Assembly: GCA_030594925.1 (NCBI GenBank)
Contig: JAUVEG010000117.1
Coordinates: 1 to 5,208 of the forward strand
DNA: 5,208 nucleotides
Origin: Gammaproteobacteria bacterium
GTDB taxonomy: Bacteria > Pseudomonadota > Gammaproteobacteria > Chromatiales > Chromatiaceae
Reading direction: 5' to 3'
The notes beneath the pieces were generated by a model. That model was not told the DNA's origin. It worked only from the letters and a program-made list of their open reading frames with translations, and ran no database searches. Every line of letters starts with the position of its first letter. Position 1 is the first letter of the stretch. Shown piece after piece: positions 4,429 to 5,208 of the stretch. Both the position numbers and the translations under genes were made by a program.

Positions 4429-5208
4429 ATGGACGCTTCAGCTGAGCAAAAGTACAATCTCAAAATTGTGCGCTGGTTCACCGTCATGGCGGCAGTCTAC
4501 CTTTTGGTAGGCACTACAGCAGGCACCTATATCGCCTCTGAGCTGGCCTGGCCATTTTTGAACTTTGATATCCCGTACATCACCTTCGGGCGTTTGCGTC
4601 CTCTTCACACCAATGCCGTGATCTTCGCCTTCGGCGGATGTATCCTCATGGCGGCCTCCTACTACAGTGTACAGCGCACCTGCGGCACACGCCTGTGGAG
4701 CGACAAGCTGGCGTGGTTCGTCTTCTGGGGCTGGAATCTGATTATCGTTGCGGCTGTCATCACGCTGCCTCTGGGTATTAACCAGTCCAAAGAGTATGCG
4801 GAGCTGGAGTGGCCCATCGACCTGGCGATTGCCGTCGTGTGGCTGGTCTACATGTTCAACTTCATCATGACCATGGTGATTCGCAAGAGTTCACATATCT
4901 ATGTGTCAAACTGGTTCTTCCTCGGCATGATGGTGATGATCACCTATCTGCACGTGGTCAATTCGCTTGCGGTTCCTGTTAGTCTGACCAAGTCCTACTC
5001 GCTGTTTGCAGGGGTTCAGGACGCTATGATCCAGTGGTGGTGGGGCCATAACGCGGTCGGGTTCTATCTCACCGCAGGTTTCCTCGGCATCATGTACTAT
5101 TTCGTACCCAAGCAGGCCGGTCGTCCCGTCTACTCCTACCGCCTCTCGGTGATCCACTTTTGGGCGCTGATGTTCGGCTACGTATGGCTGGGCGCCCACC
5201 ACCTGCAT
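4429..5208 (+). CDS. ccoN: cbb3-type cytochrome c oxidase subunit I, N-terminal part
   Basis: The gene runs off the window; 260 of roughly 475 codons are visible. CcoN is the catalytic subunit of the high-affinity cbb3 oxidase. It takes electrons from the haem c subunits CcoO and CcoP and reduces oxygen to water at a haem b3-CuB centre in the inner membrane while pumping protons. [16 protein letters not shown] holds the low-spin haem b ligand H60. [11 protein letters not shown] holds the CuB ligand H207. [18 protein letters not shown] holds Y251, the tyrosine cross-linked to H207, and the CuB ligands H257 and H258. These positions coincide with Pseudomonas stutzeri CcoN numbering as I recall it, which supports the ATG at 4429. 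A strong AGGAGG lies 4 nt before the start. ccoO, ccoQ and ccoP would be expected downstream. The FNR-type box upstream fits microaerobic induction. Confidence 0.97.
   Translation, partial: MDASAEQKYNLKIVRWFTVMAAVYLLVGTTAGTYIASELAWPFLNFDIPYITFGRLRPLHTNAVIFAFGGCILMAASYYSVQRTCGTRLWSDKLAWFVFWGWNLIIVAAVITLPLGINQSKEYAELEWPIDLAIAVVWLVYMFNFIMTMVIRKSSHIYVSNWFFLGMMVMITYLHVVNSLAVPVSLTKSYSLFAGVQDAMIQWWWGHNAVGFYLTAGFLGIMYYFVPKQAGRPVYSYRLSVIHFWALMFGYVWLGAHHLH

Noticed and set aside
4906..5208. Minus-strand open frame of 100 codons
   Set aside because: It is fully antisense to ccoN, whose catalytic residues are intact. Its open frame is a by-product of ccoN codon use.

Overview
The window reads as chromosomal DNA of a proteobacterium, most likely a gammaproteobacterium of the sulfur-oxidising or symbiont type. 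This placement is an inference. It rests on the moderate base composition, a cbb3 oxidase gene, DUF302- and PsiE-family proteins, and several gap-filling palindromic repeat types that look familiar from such genomes. No rRNA, tRNA or CRISPR array was seen.

Layout, left to right. (1) The 3' end of a DUF302-family gene (+, ends at 240). (2) A gap with a 65-bp imperfect palindrome (306-370), a smaller inverted repeat (383-414) and a 43-bp hairpin (416-458). (3) A PsiE-family four-helix membrane protein (+, 512-964). (4) A short convergent gap with a REP-like palindrome flanked by exact 11-bp direct repeats; the right copy overlaps the stop codon of the next gene. (5) A secreted penicillin-binding/beta-lactamase-fold serine hydrolase (-, 1107-2108). 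(6) A gap with a 118-bp MITE-like element (2249-2366). (7) An unrecognised four-helix membrane protein (-, 2374-2901). (8) A gap filled by a 130-bp composite palindrome plus a third, separate half-copy (2981-3166). (9) A 59-residue single-span membrane protein (-, 3180-3359). (10) A divergent control region with two small palindromes. (11) A 224-residue membrane-anchored protein of unknown function (+, 3466-4140). (12) An AT-rich regulatory region with a near-consensus FNR/Anr box. (13) The first 260 codons of ccoN, the catalytic subunit of cbb3 cytochrome c oxidase (+, 4429 to the window end).

The best-supported functional unit is ccoN with its FNR-type control site, which fits induction of a high-affinity oxidase at low oxygen. 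The three small membrane-associated genes before it (2374-2901, 3180-3359, 3466-4140) could be connected to respiration, but only their position suggests this. The most distinctive feature of the window is that four of its gaps each carry a different palindromic repeat type. One of these carries what looks like a target-site duplication exactly at a stop codon. I found no convincing undescribed multi-gene system.
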